Source: JALORV01 sp044225415
Lineage (GTDB): Bacteria > Pseudomonadota > Gammaproteobacteria > Burkholderiales > Burkholderiaceae_F
Reading direction: 5' to 3'
NCBI GenBank assembly: GCA_044225415.1
Contig: JBGAIO010000005.1
Coordinates: 1 to 53,424 of the forward strand
Length of the DNA stretch: 53,424 nucleotides
The position numbers were made by a program, and so were the translations under genes. A model generated the notes under the pieces. It was not told where the DNA came from. It ran no database searches and saw only the letters and a list, made by a program, of their open reading frames with translations. Of the stretch, positions 39,147 through 47,006 are shown piece by piece; position 1 is the stretch's first letter; each line of letters starts with the position of its first letter.

Positions 39147-40275
39147 TGTTCACCGTCGAAGAAGTCGGCCGAGTAGCCCGGGTAGTAGTCACGGGGCGTG
39201 AAGCCGTCGAAGCCGGCGAAGGGCGTGGCGGTCCACTCCCAGCCGTTGCCCACCATCTGCTGCACGCCGTGCGGTGTCGCGCCGCTCGGCGAAGCATTGA
39301 CCGGCCACAGATCGAAGTCCGCGAAATCGGCGTTCGCGTGCGGGAAGTGACGCCGGTCGCGCATCGCCCCAGGGCCATGCGCGACCGGAGTCGTAGGCAA
39401 CCTGTTGCCACTCCGCCTCGGTCGGCAGACGCGCGCGCCGGACCACCGGGCGTAAGCCATGGCCTGCACGTGCGTCACGTACGCCGGTTCGTGCAGCGGC
39501 AGCGGCACGCTGTCGAACATGCGGCGCAACCACCACGCGTCGTCGTGCATCTGCCAGAAGTGCGGTGGGTGGCCGCCGTCCTGCACGAAGCGCAGGTAGT
39601 CGCCGTTGGTGACCTTGTGGCGTGCCAGTTCGAACGTATCAACGGACTGCAAGTGGCGAGGGAACTCGTTGTCCCAGCCATATGCGCCGTGCGCCTGGCC
39701 GAGCGTTGCCTGGCCGCCGGGAATCACGACCCAGCCGGGCTCCGGCGCGGATGAAGTCGGGGGCGGTGTGCGCCGCACTGGTGGCCGCTTTTCCCGCGGA
39801 TCCAGCGCGTGCAGCAGGTAGGCGAGCGTCTCCGCATGCATCCAGCGGTGTTCGATCGCAGTCAGCAGACGTTCTTCCGGCAGGTCGTCCCAAAGGTCGT
39901 TGGCTCGCGGCGCACGCGCGCCACGTAGCCGCGGACCTCGGCAAGCGCTGGCCAGTCGCCGGCCTTGTCGGCAGGTGCCTGGCCGGGCGCCGGATCGATG
40001 CCGCGCTCGAACAGACGGTCGAATCCGTCGTTGAAGGCCGGCAGATCCCGCACGCCGCGCGCGAGCTGGTTCCAGTCGAACGCGTCGAGGTGGCCGACGT
40101 AGAAGATCAGCCGGTGGCGATCGGGAAGCGGCCGGGCGAGGAGCGTGGCGTCCGCCACCATGCCGAACAGCGCGTCGGCGTGCGCCAGCGCCTGCCGCCA
40201 CTCGCGGCGCAGCGCCGCGTGGCGGGCGACCGAGGCGTCCCGGGCGCGAGGCAGGAGTTCCAGCAGCGTCTCCAT
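39030..40275 (-). pseudogene. egtB: EgtB-type sulfoxide synthase (DinB plus FGE-sulfatase domain), frameshifted
   Basis: About 415 residues when joined. The N-terminus (METLLELLPRARD...) and the segment DRHRLIFYVGHLDAFDW belong to the DinB-like domain. A shift near 39900 leads into LPEERLLTAIEHRWMHAETLAYLL, which holds the HxxxHxE iron site. Then comes the formylglycine-type domain: GWVVIPGGQATLGQ, DNEFPRH, VTNGDYLRFVQDGG, ARWSGARL(P)TEAEWQ (shift near 39390), and VGNGWEWTATPF, DYYPGYSADFFDGEHYVLK. The last part, RPSFRNWFRQDYPVRVH, needs a shift near 39125. The likely stop is at 39030. EgtB joins cysteine (or gamma-glutamylcysteine) to hercynine. The pairing with egtD argues for ergothioneine rather than selenoneine. 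The conserved blocks are undamaged. Confidence 0.8.
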
Positions 40276-40413
40276 CGGGGCGATGCAGCAACCGGCGTGC
40301 GCGGCGCGATGCCTGGGCGGTGGATTCGAAGCCCGGAATTGTCCTCTCAAACGATCGCATGACTCAATCGCCGGCGACGCATACCGAAGAACACGTACCT
40401 GCGCCACCTTGGA

Positions 40414-40641
40414 ATGCCCATGAAGTCGATCACGCTGGAAATCGCCGACGACACCGAAGCGCGCCTCGGCGCGCTGTCGCAGAAGTGCGACGCTACTCCC
40501 GGCGAGTTCGTCGACCTGGTCTGCGAGTCGCTGGACGACGACTGCCTGGCGCGGGTCATCGGGCAGGCGATCGAGGACGCGACGGTGATGTCGCTGGTGG
40601 CGGGGGTGGGGAGGTTGCCGGCGAGGAAGCAGGCGGCGTAG
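40414..40641 (+). CDS. Small ribbon-helix-helix-like protein
   Basis: 75 residues (ATG at 40414; ATG at 40420 also in frame). KSITLEIADDTEARLGALSQKCDATPGEFVDLVCESL fits the RHH pattern: a short beta strand, helix A and helix B, as in CopG/Arc-type DNA-binding proteins and antitoxins. After that an acidic patch and a basic tail (RLPARKQAA). No toxin-like partner lies beside it: the flanks are egtB and a terminator. It is followed by a near-perfect bidirectional terminator, which supports it being a real transcription unit. Possible autoregulated repressor; target unknown. Confidence 0.6.
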   Translation: MPMKSITLEIADDTEARLGALSQKCDATPGEFVDLVCESLDDDCLARVIGQAIEDATVMSLVAGVGRLPARKQAA

Positions 40642-40661
40642 CGCGCCGCGGAGCTTCAACG

Positions 40662-40687
40662 AAACGGCCGCCCAGGGGCGGCCGTTT
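40662..40687. terminator. Bidirectional intrinsic terminator
   Basis: AAACGGCCGCC-CAGG-GGCGGCCGTTT, a perfect 11-bp stem with A and T tracts at its foot, midway between the convergent RHH gene (stop 40641) and the HD-GYP gene (stop 40720). Confidence 0.85.
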
Positions 40688-40719
40688 GCATTCCAGGCGC
40701 GGCGCGCGCCGCGCGTGGA

Positions 40720-42594
40720 TCAGCGCCGTGCTTCGAACAGCGTCGTCTCCGGATTCGAGCCCTTGAGTGCTTCCGCGATCTGCTTGCGGGCCTTGATGAA
40801 GGGCGAGTGCTTCGCTTCCACGGCGAGGAATTCGTCGAGGTCGCCGTGTTCGCGCTGCAGCTTGGGCACGAGCTTCATGAAGACGTCGGTCAGTTCCGGA
40901 TCGAACTGCTTGCCGCGGAGCGACTGGATCTCCGTCAGCGCCTCGGACACCTTCCACGCCTCCTTGTACGGACGCTTGTGAGTCAGCGCATCGAACACGT
41001 CGGCCAGCGCCGTGACGCGCGCGGCGATCGGGATCGCCGTGCCGGCGAGCTTCATCGGGTAGCCGGAGCCGTCCCACCGTTCGTGATGGTGCCGGGCGAT
41101 TTCCTCGGCGATATGCATCTGCGGCACGTTCGACTTCGCCAGGATGTCGGCGCCTGCCGTGGTGTGCGTCTCCATGATCTCGCGCTCGCCGGGCGTCAGG
41201 CGGCCGGGCTTCAGCAGGATGGCGTCGGGGACGACGAGCTTGCCGATGTCGTGCAGGCGGGCGGCGAGGTCGATCAGGAAGCACACGTCGTCCTCGAGGC
41301 CTACCTCCTTGCCGAGGATCGAGGCCAGGCGGCCGACGCGGTAGCAGTGCTCGCCGGTGGTGTCGTCGTGCAGTTCGGCGGCAACCGACTGCTGTTCGAG
41401 CAGAAGGATGCGGTTGCGGACCAGTTCTCGTTCGCCCAGTTGCGTGCGCAGCTTGCCGCGCTGGTTCGCCATCGCGATGTCGACCTGGTTCAGCCCGCTG
41501 GGTGACTCGACCTGCCGCAGATATTCGGAGTGGTGCATCAGCACCTGCGCCGCCTTTGCTTCGCGGTTCAACGCGAGCATCTCGTGCAGGTAGACCAGCG
41601 CGACGTCGGGCTGGCCAGCGGCCTCGTAGCCGGCGACGCACGTGGACAGGGCCTCACGCACCTCCGAACGCAAGGTCCTGCGAGCGCTTTCCAGCACCCG
41701 CTTGAGGCGGGTCAGCCCCACATCCTTGTTGTTGGTGTGAATCTCGATGAGGCCGCTCGCCATCGAGGAAGCGAACTCGGCGCGCGGCGTGGGAAAGCGG
41801 GCGGCAATGTGACGCGCAGACTCGCAGTGTTGTGCGGCGTGGGTGGTCTCGCCGATCTCGAGCAACAGGCGTGCGTAGTGGGCTTCCGCCAGGACGCGAT
41901 GGAAGCCGAGCGACGCATCCGGTGGGTCGGCCAGCATCTCGATCGCATCACGCGCCGCGCGTATGCCAGTCTTGACGTCCTTGGTATGCAGTGCGCATCC
42001 GGCGATGTTGGCGAGCGCGAGTGGACGAACGAGCAACTCATGCGGTGTATTGCGCGACAGGAGTTCGGCCCTTGTGAAGCAGTCGATGGCGCTCCCATAC
42101 TGCGCTGCCGTCATCATCGCAATGCCGAGGTTGTTCCAGACTGGTGCCTCGACGCCAGCGTCGGCGAGAGCCCGGGCTTCTGCTATCGCGTTGGCGAAGT
42201 GTTCGGTTGCGCCCGGTATGTTGCCTGTCTCGATCAGCATGCCACCGGCTATCGAGTAGGCCCGTCGCATCAGGTTGCGGTCCCCCAGTTGCCTTGCCTG
42301 TGTCAATGCTTGATTGGCGGCTTTCAGGGCATCCTGAGCCAGATTGGTCAGGTAAAAGTACTGCGCAACGGCGAGAAGGCAGTCAAAGGATTCAGGGACT
42401 GCCAATTCGTCTGGGATGCCGCTCAGATCCTCGAGCGCTTGTCTGAACTCCCCCAGCGACTCCGTGCTGGGGGAGGACAGTCTGGGCCGAAGCTGTGACA
42501 GCAGATCCGCACATTGCGCGCGGATCTGGTCGGCAGGTGTGGCTGGAAGGCGGCGGACATGAGGGCGATTGTCGATAGCCCTGTGGCAGGGCAT
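40720..42594 (-). CDS. TPR-domain HD-GYP phosphodiesterase (cyclic-di-GMP)
   Basis: 624 residues, cytoplasmic. Residues about 20-400 are tetratricopeptide-like helical repeats (LGDRNLMRRAYSIAGGMLIETGNIPGATEHF, VWNNLGIAMMTAAQYGSAIDCF, and so on). A linking helix precedes the C-terminal HD-GYP domain: EHCYRVGRLA, HD at H448-D449 in RLHDIGKLVVPD, HHHERWDGSGYP with GYP at 511-513, and ADVFDALTHKRPYK. All metal ligands of an active HD-GYP c-di-GMP hydrolase seem present. TPR in place of a receiver or PAS domain suggests control by a protein or peptide ligand. It is divergent, across about 150 bp, from a small double-glycine-leader peptide gene (42744), which is a tempting partner. No Shine-Dalgarno is seen. 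Confidence 0.9.
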   Translation of the reverse strand: MPCHRAIDNRPHVRRLPATPADQIRAQCADLLSQLRPRLSSPSTESLGEFRQALEDLSGIPDELAVPESFDCLLAVAQYFYLTNLAQDALKAANQALTQARQLGDRNLMRRAYSIAGGMLIETGNIPGATEHFANAIAEARALADAGVEAPVWNNLGIAMMTAAQYGSAIDCFTRAELLSRNTPHELLVRPLALANIAGCALHTKDVKTGIRAARDAIEMLADPPDASLGFHRVLAEAHYARLLLEIGETTHAAQHCESARHIAARFPTPRAEFASSMASGLIEIHTNNKDVGLTRLKRVLESARRTLRSEVREALSTCVAGYEAAGQPDVALVYLHEMLALNREAKAAQVLMHHSEYLRQVESPSGLNQVDIAMANQRGKLRTQLGERELVRNRILLLEQQSVAAELHDDTTGEHCYRVGRLASILGKEVGLEDDVCFLIDLAARLHDIGKLVVPDAILLKPGRLTPGEREIMETHTTAGADILAKSNVPQMHIAEEIARHHHERWDGSGYPMKLAGTAIPIAARVTALADVFDALTHKRPYKEAWKVSEALTEIQSLRGKQFDPELTDVFMKLVPKLQREHGDLDEFLAVEAKHSPFIKARKQIAEALKGSNPETTLFEARR

Positions 42595-42743
42595 TGCGGG
42601 AAAAGCATTGGACTAAAGGGACAGTCCGTCCCCCTTGCCAAACGCAGGCATTTGACTTCTAATCCTCTCAACTCGCTAGTTACGGCCACAGGCGGGGGAA
42701 CTTGAGCTTGCAAACCGACCGTTTAGCGGATGGAGAGGGCGCC

Positions 42744-42998
42744 ATGGACACCATTGAGATCGTCGAAGTCAAGGAAGTAACCGAAGAGCTTTCGCTGACC
42801 GAGCTTGCGCAAGTGAGCGGCGGCTGCGGAGGAAACAGAAGGGCGAGCGGCGCCCCTTCTGTTTTCTGGGGAGGGAAAAGGGGTTTCAACCCTTCGCAGG
42901 ACAACCGGGGCCTCCTCCCGTCGCCATCGGGCCGACCGCCTGTAGTCGAACGTCGCGTCCCACTTGAGCTAAGGATCCGGCTGTCGGTGCCAGCTTGA
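42744..42998 (+). CDS. Candidate double-glycine leader peptide (bacteriocin/RiPP-type or signal precursor)
   Basis: Short ORF with a strong GGAGAGGG site before the ATG at 42744. The first 27 residues are an acidic leader ending in EELSLTELAQVSGG, an exact fit to the LSxxELxxVxGG consensus cut by C39-type ABC peptidases. The residues after GG start with CGGNRRASGAPSVFW; the rest (to 42998) is Pro/Arg-rich and less convincing. A strong hairpin (42833-42864) falls inside the frame just after GG, so the true peptide may be shorter or the sequence may carry an indel. No C39 transporter or modifying enzyme is nearby. An upstream ATG at 42702 is in frame but lacks a ribosome site. Could be chance, but the motif and the start signal together are hard to dismiss. 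Confidence 0.45.
   Translation: MDTIEIVEVKEVTEELSLTELAQVSGGCGGNRRASGAPSVFWGGKRGFNPSQDNRGLLPSPSGRPPVVERRVPLELRIRLSVPA
42833..42864. terminator. Terminator-like hairpin between convergent small genes
   Basis: AAACAGAAGGG (42833-42843) pairs perfectly with CCCTTCTGTTT (42854-42864) around a 10-nt loop; an extra T follows. A/T tracts at the foot allow use in both directions. It lies inside the reading frame of the 42744 peptide and 22 bp beyond the end of the minus-strand frame stopping at 42886. Confidence 0.65.
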
Positions 42999-43417
42999 CC
43001 AGCGCCGACATGCCTTGCTCCGCGCGCCGCCAAGACCATCCGTTATCTTCCGTTCCCTGGCACCACTCGAATTCGCCTGCAGCAGATCCTTTCAGGTTCA
43101 CGGCACGCTCTTGTCGATCCCTTGTTCCGCGGCTGCCGCTGGCGAGCACAGCCCTGCGTCGAGCCCTCCCATTCTTCGCGAGTCGTGCATGCGCACTGGG
43201 CCGTCCGGTGACGAAGTGTCCTCGTCCCCCGGTAAGCGACGTCCAGTTCGCTGCAGAAGCCCATTTTCAGCGAGACGAGCGCGCCGTCTTCGTTCTCTCG
43301 CCACTGGGCGAGTTCGAGTGGCGGTGCCATGCAGCCAGGGCAAGTTGCCCAACGCGATGAAGGCGTGGGGCCAGGATCCGCCGGCGCGGAACAGACTATA
43401 TCGAAGTGTGTAGTCAT
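42886..43417 (-). other. Unresolved minus-strand coding patch, probably one or two frameshifted small genes
   Basis: The ATG at 43417 overlaps the stop of the preceding small gene as ATGA, so a coupled gene clearly starts here (MTTHFDIVCSAPADPG...). Sensible protein appears in pieces in different frames: MAPPLELAQWRENEDGALV, then DEDTSSPDGPVRMHDSRR down to a stop at 43098, and GEFEWCQGTEDNGWSWRRAEQ to a stop at 42886. I cannot join them with certainty and recognise no family. The terminator-like hairpin at 42833-42864 would end this unit. The plus strand of this stretch shows nothing convincing beyond 42998. Confidence 0.35.
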
Positions 43418-43636
43418 GGGTGCTGGTGCCCCCGGCACTTGAGTTCGACAAGTTCACGCACCTCGGCGCTGTTCGCAGGGTGATCACCCCTGCCGCGATA
43501 TAGGAAGTACAGTAGGTGGCGCGACTGCTTCTCACTCAGCCCGGCCAACGCTCCGGACAACTCGTTGGCGCGGGTGCGCTCAGTTCTGCGAAAGCAGTTG
43601 CGCGGACAACGACAACTCGGCATAGCGCTCGGCCAT
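43414..43636 (-). CDS. Small unknown protein, one frameshift, probably leaderless
   Basis: About 74 residues when joined: MAERYAELSLSAQLLSQN from the ATG at 43636, a one-base shift near 43580-43590, then RTRANELSGALAGLSEKQSRHLLYFLYRGRGDHPANSAEVRELVEL and a His/Cys-containing end (KCRGHQHP). Mostly helical, charged, soluble. A good promoter (-35 TTGTTA, -10 TATAGT) puts the transcription start on or next to the ATG. The stop overlaps the next gene as ATGA. No family recognised. The patch is less GC-rich near its promoter than the rest of the window. Confidence 0.5.
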
Positions 43637-43642
43637 CGCCGT

Positions 43643-43670
43643 ACTATACGTTTTGTTTTTTGTATAACAA
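43643..43670 (-). promoter_or_regulatory. Sigma-70 promoter of the small-gene unit
   Basis: Minus strand: TTGTTA (43670-43665), 16-bp AT-rich spacer, TATAGT (43648-43643, five of six). The start codon lies 7 nt below the -10, so the message is probably leaderless. Confidence 0.6.
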
Positions 43671-43692
43671 CGCCGATGATGCCGGTGCTGCA

Positions 43693-43718
43693 GCGCGGGA
43701 AGGTCTCCCTTCCCGCGC
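43693..43718. repeat. Perfect GC-rich hairpin after the transglutaminase-like gene
   Basis: GCGCGGGAAGG-TCTC-CCTTCCCGCGC, 11-bp perfect stem, 9 bp beyond the stop at 43727. It has no T run on either side, so it may be an RNA 3'-end structure rather than a standard terminator. Confidence 0.6.
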
Positions 43719-43726
43719 CACCACTA

Positions 43727-44843
43727 TCAGGCCGTGATCTCCTTCGACGTAATCACATACTTGAAGCTGTCCGGATCCAGCGAATCCAGCCGCCCCTTCT
43801 TTCGTTCTCCGCCTGCGGATACATCAGGAACGGCACCGGCGCGAAGCGGCTGCCGGGCAGCTTGACGTCGTGGGCATAGTTGTAGCCCATCCAGTTACCC
43901 TCCCACCCGCCCCACAGCATCGTCCGTGATTTCTTCACAACTTCGTCGTTCACGGTCAAGCCGGGCGCTTCTTCGAGGATGACCTTGCGGACGTCTGCGG
44001 GGTCGGCGGGGACCCAGCCGGATCCCCTGCGCGTAGAACTCGCGCGCGACAGTGCTGGGCTTTGGTGATGACGCCGGGCTTCGGACCCATGCTCTTGTAG
44101 TTGCGCGGCGACGTGGTCACGCGGATGCCGTAGACGTCACGGGCCGGCACGCCGGCCGCGCGTGCCAGCGCCACGAACAGGGCATTCAGGTCCGCGCACT
44201 TGCCGTTCAACGTGTTCGTTTCCAGCATCGCCTTGACGTTGCCCTCGCCGCAGCCGCGGGTCTTCGGGTTGCGCTCGGTATTCTCGATCACCCAGTCGTA
44301 GATGGCACGGGCCTTATCGACGTCAGTTTTGGCGTTTTTGGTGATTTTGAGCGCTGTTTCCCGGATGATGCCGTCTGTTGGCGCGGATTCGCTGCCACGC
44401 AGGAAAAGCGCCTGCTCCTGTGTCGAGGCCGGCGTGCCGGCACCGGTCTGCAGCGGGATGAATCGGTCGCGCGTGCGGAAGCGGCTGGTGACCTCGACCA
44501 TCGGCGCTGCCTCGCCCGCCTTGAAGGTCGCGGCGAGCATGCCGGCATCGTAGGGGGGAACGGAGACGAACTTCGCCTCGGCGGCGTTGCCTCCGGTGAC
44601 GGTGTTCGACAGGGTCTCGAACCACTCGGTCTTGTTCGTAAGCGGCATCGGCACCCACGCCAGGATGGGACCGGGCCCGGGCGCGACTTCCAGCCGATGG
44701 ACGACTTCGAAGGTGCGCCAGCCCTGCGGCGGCAGATCGGTGCCGGCGGCGGGAGCCGCCGGGGTCTGGGCGTGCGCAGCCCAGGGTGCGACGGCGAGCA
44801 GGCCGGCGGCCGGGGCTGCCTTGAGCAGCGTACGACGATGCAT
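43727..44843 (-). CDS. Exported transglutaminase-like cysteine protease-fold protein, frameshifted near the C-terminus
   Basis: About 373 residues when joined. The ATG at 44843 has GGAG upstream and starts a Tat-like signal (HRRTLLKAAPAAGLLAVAPWAAHA). The transglutaminase-like core is present: Cys in LNGKCADLNALFVALARAAGVPARDVYGIRV, His in QHCRAEFYAQG, and Asp in WVPADPADV, with shifts near 44044 and 44020. The tail (GGWEGNWMGYNYAHDVKLPG, FLMYPQAENER) needs a further shift near 43800 to reach DSLDPDSFKYVITSKEITA and the stop at 43727. Uncorrected, the frame ends at 43956. Secreted members of this family cleave or remodel peptides; the target is unknown. It lies 54 bp after the TlpA-like gene, in one operon with selD. 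Confidence 0.8.
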
Positions 44844-44897
44844 GGAAATCTCCGGAGGGAGGGTGGCGGCACGCGCCAACGATGCGTTGCCGGACTC

Positions 44898-45446
44898 CTA
44901 GCGGCCAGGCGCTGATCCGAGCAACGGGCGGATTCTGCTCAGGATGGCGGGCGTTGTCCATTCGGACTCGCCCACCAGCACATAGCGGATGGCGCCGGCG
45001 CGGTCGACGATGTAGCTCGTCGGATAGACGCCGACGCCCCAGGCCTTCGCGACCGCGCCGTCCGTGTCGCGCACGATCGGAAAGCGGATGCCGGTCTTCT
45101 GCACGAAAGGTTCTATGCGCGCGGCGCCTTCGCGCAGGTTCACGCCCAGCACTTCGAAGCCCTGCGGACCGAGCTGGTCGCGCAGGCGTTGCAGTGCCGG
45201 CATCTCGGCCACGCAGGGTTCGCACCATGTCGCCCAGAAGTTGACCAGCACGACAGTGCCGCGCAGCGCATCCCAGTCGAAGGGCGTGCCGTCGGTGTGC
45301 AGCAGGTCGACGCGGGGTGCATCACGGCGGCCGGTCCACCGTTTCAACTCGCCGGCACGCGCGCCTGCAGGTATTGCAGCCGGCCACGCTGCCAGCATTG
45401 CCAGCAACGCGCGCCGGCGCAGATCGCAGGGCCGACGTCCGGGCAC
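44898..45446 (-). CDS. TlpA-like thiol-disulfide oxidoreductase
   Basis: 182 residues from a GTG at 45446, 4 bp after the selD stop; an in-frame ATG further upstream would overlap selD. N-terminal RRRALLAMLAAWPAAIPAGARAG is an export signal (Tat-like). The thioredoxin-fold domain has the redox motif NFWATWCEPCVAEMPAL and the cis-Pro at GVGVYPTSYIVD. Such proteins act in the periplasm as reductants, for example in cytochrome c maturation or cysteine repair. Context is unusual: selD upstream and a transglutaminase-like cysteine enzyme downstream, both in the same direction. It might keep the catalytic cysteine of that downstream protein reduced. Confidence 0.88.
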   Translation of the reverse strand: MPGRRPCDLRRRALLAMLAAWPAAIPAGARAGELKRWTGRRDAPRVDLLHTDGTPFDWDALRGTVVLVNFWATWCEPCVAEMPALQRLRDQLGPQGFEVLGVNLREGAARIEPFVQKTGIRFPIVRDTDGAVAKAWGVGVYPTSYIVDRAGAIRYVLVGESEWTTPAILSRIRPLLGSAPGR

Positions 45447-45450
45447 CCGC

Positions 45451-46500
45451 TCAACGCTCGACGGATACGCCGCTGCCTGCGGCCATGTCGCCGACGACCG
45501 CCGCACGCGCGAAACCTTCGTCGCGGAACACGGCCAGCACCGCGTCGACGGCCGTCGGCGCGCACGCGACCAGCAGACCGCCGCTGGTTTGCGGATCGGT
45601 CAGCAACGCGCGCGTGGTGTCGTCGTTGTCGCGCAACGTCACGTGCCGTCCGTAGCCGGCCCAGTTGCGTCCCGAGGCCCCGGTGACGAAGCCGCGCGCC
45701 GCAAGTTCGGCCACGCCCGGCAGCAGCGGGATGTCGCGCACGCGCAGGCGCGCGGCCAGGCCGCTGCCGAGCGCGATCTCGTTGAGATGCCCCAGCAGTC
45801 CGAAACCGGTGACGTCGGTCAGCGCATGCACGCCGTCGATGTCCGCCAGCCGCGGTCCCGGCGTGTTGAGCTGCGTCGTGTTGGCGATCATCGCGGCATA
45901 GCCCGCGGCATCGAGCGCTTCCTTCTTCAGCGCGGCCGAGTAGATGCCCACGCCGAGTGGCTTGCCCAGCACCAGCACGTCACCCGCCTGCGCGGAGGCA
46001 TTGCGCCGCACCTTCTTCGGATGTACCAGCCCAAGCGCGACGAGGCCGTAGATCGGTTCCACCGAATCGATGGTGTGGCCGCCGGCGATCGGGATGCCGG
46101 CCTGCGCGCAGATGGCTTCGCCGCCCTCGGCGATGCGGCGGATGACGCTCACCGGCAGTTTGTCGATCGGCATGCCCATCAGCGCCAGCGCCAGGATGGG
46201 GCGGCCGCCCATCGCGTACACGTCGGAGATCGCGTTGGTCGCAGCGATGCGCCCGAAGTCGTACGGATCGTCGACCACCGGCATGAAGAAGTCGGTCGTC
46301 GCGATCAGCGCCTGCTCGTCGTTGAGCTGGTAGACGGCCGCGTCGTCGGCGGTCTCGATGCCGACCAGCAGTTGCGGCGGCACGATGCCGCTCGCGCCGC
46401 GCAGGATCTCGCTCAGCACGCCCGGTGCGATCTTGCAGCCGCAGCCGCCGCCGTGCGCGAAGGAGGTGAGCCGGATCTTCAGGTCGTCGGGGGCGTTCAT
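45451..46500 (-). CDS. selD: Selenide, water dikinase (selenophosphate synthetase)
   Basis: 349 residues. The catalytic loop is SFAHGGGCGCKIAPG, with Cys at 20 (not selenocysteine) and Lys at 23, as in E. coli SelD. DDAAVYQLND and TTDFFMPVVDDPYDFGRIAATNAISDVYAMGG are the ATP/Mg signatures. It makes selenophosphate from selenide and ATP, the donor for selenocysteine, for selenouridine in tRNA (SelU) or for selenoneine. GGAG precedes the ATG. None of selA, selB, selC or selU/mnmH is in the window; in many betaproteobacteria selU sits next to selD, so its absence here is notable. Upstream is a divergent small gene across 82 bp. Confidence 0.97.
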   Translation of the reverse strand: MNAPDDLKIRLTSFAHGGGCGCKIAPGVLSEILRGASGIVPPQLLVGIETADDAAVYQLNDEQALIATTDFFMPVVDDPYDFGRIAATNAISDVYAMGGRPILALALMGMPIDKLPVSVIRRIAEGGEAICAQAGIPIAGGHTIDSVEPIYGLVALGLVHPKKVRRNASAQAGDVLVLGKPLGVGIYSAALKKEALDAAGYAAMIANTTQLNTPGPRLADIDGVHALTDVTGFGLLGHLNEIALGSGLAARLRVRDIPLLPGVAELAARGFVTGASGRNWAGYGRHVTLRDNDDTTRALLTDPQTSGGLLVACAPTAVDAVLAVFRDEGFARAAVVGDMAAGSGVSVER

Positions 46501-46582
46501 CGATGCTCCACTGGAAGTCGGGCGATTATGGACCCGCCGCTACACTCGCTGCGACGCGCGCGGCGCATATCGATACAACGCG

Positions 46583-47006
46583 ATGAAGTTGAGACGATCG
46601 GTGGAGTTTGCCGCCGGGCTGCTGGCGGTTGGAATCACGTCGAGCGCGCAGGCGCAGCGTGCGCCGACGAGCGACGGGCTGGCCGAGAGCTACGTGCAGG
46701 CGCAGGAGTTCGGACGGCGCGACGAGTCCGAGGAAGCGACCCGCGGCTATCACCGCGACGTGCTGCTGCCGGAGTTCAGCCAGCGCTATCGGCAGCACTT
46801 CCGCGACTGCGCGTCGAACGTGCCGAACCCGGAGACCACGCCGTTTTCGTTCGTCGCGGCCATCGGTGCCGACGGCAAGGTCCAGCGTGTGGAGCGACAA
46901 GTCGACCAACGTGTTCCAGTGCGTGCGCGGCAAGCTGCTGTTCGACCGCTTCACCCCGCCGCGGGCGCCGTTCTACCTGTACATCCATATGCGGTTCACG
47001 AATTGA
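46583..47006 (+). CDS. Small exported protein with TonB-C-like tail, one frameshift
   Basis: About 140 residues when joined. Signal peptide MKLRRSVEFAAGLLAVGITSSAQA. The mature part has an acidic helix, then HFRDCASNVPNPETTPFSFVAAIGADGKVQRV, a shift near 46891, and WSDKSTNVFQCVRGKLLFDRFTPPRAPFYLYIHMRFTN. The pattern G-V--V-----C-----L----F-PP--PFY--I-M-F resembles the C-terminal domain of TonB or AgmX-like energy proteins, without a TM anchor. Two cysteines may pair. Without the shift the frame runs on into the REP elements. Divergent from selD. Confidence 0.65.

Noticed and set aside
39030..40275. Reading the EgtB-like protein as a selenoneine synthase (SenA), given selD nearby
   Set aside because: The neighbour is egtD, no senB or senC is present, and selD is over 5 kb away in another operon. 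Ergothioneine is the simpler reading.
42999..43413. Plus-strand frames in the 43 kb patch
   Set aside because: No ribosome sites and no recognisable protein; the minus strand has a promoter and ATGA coupling instead.
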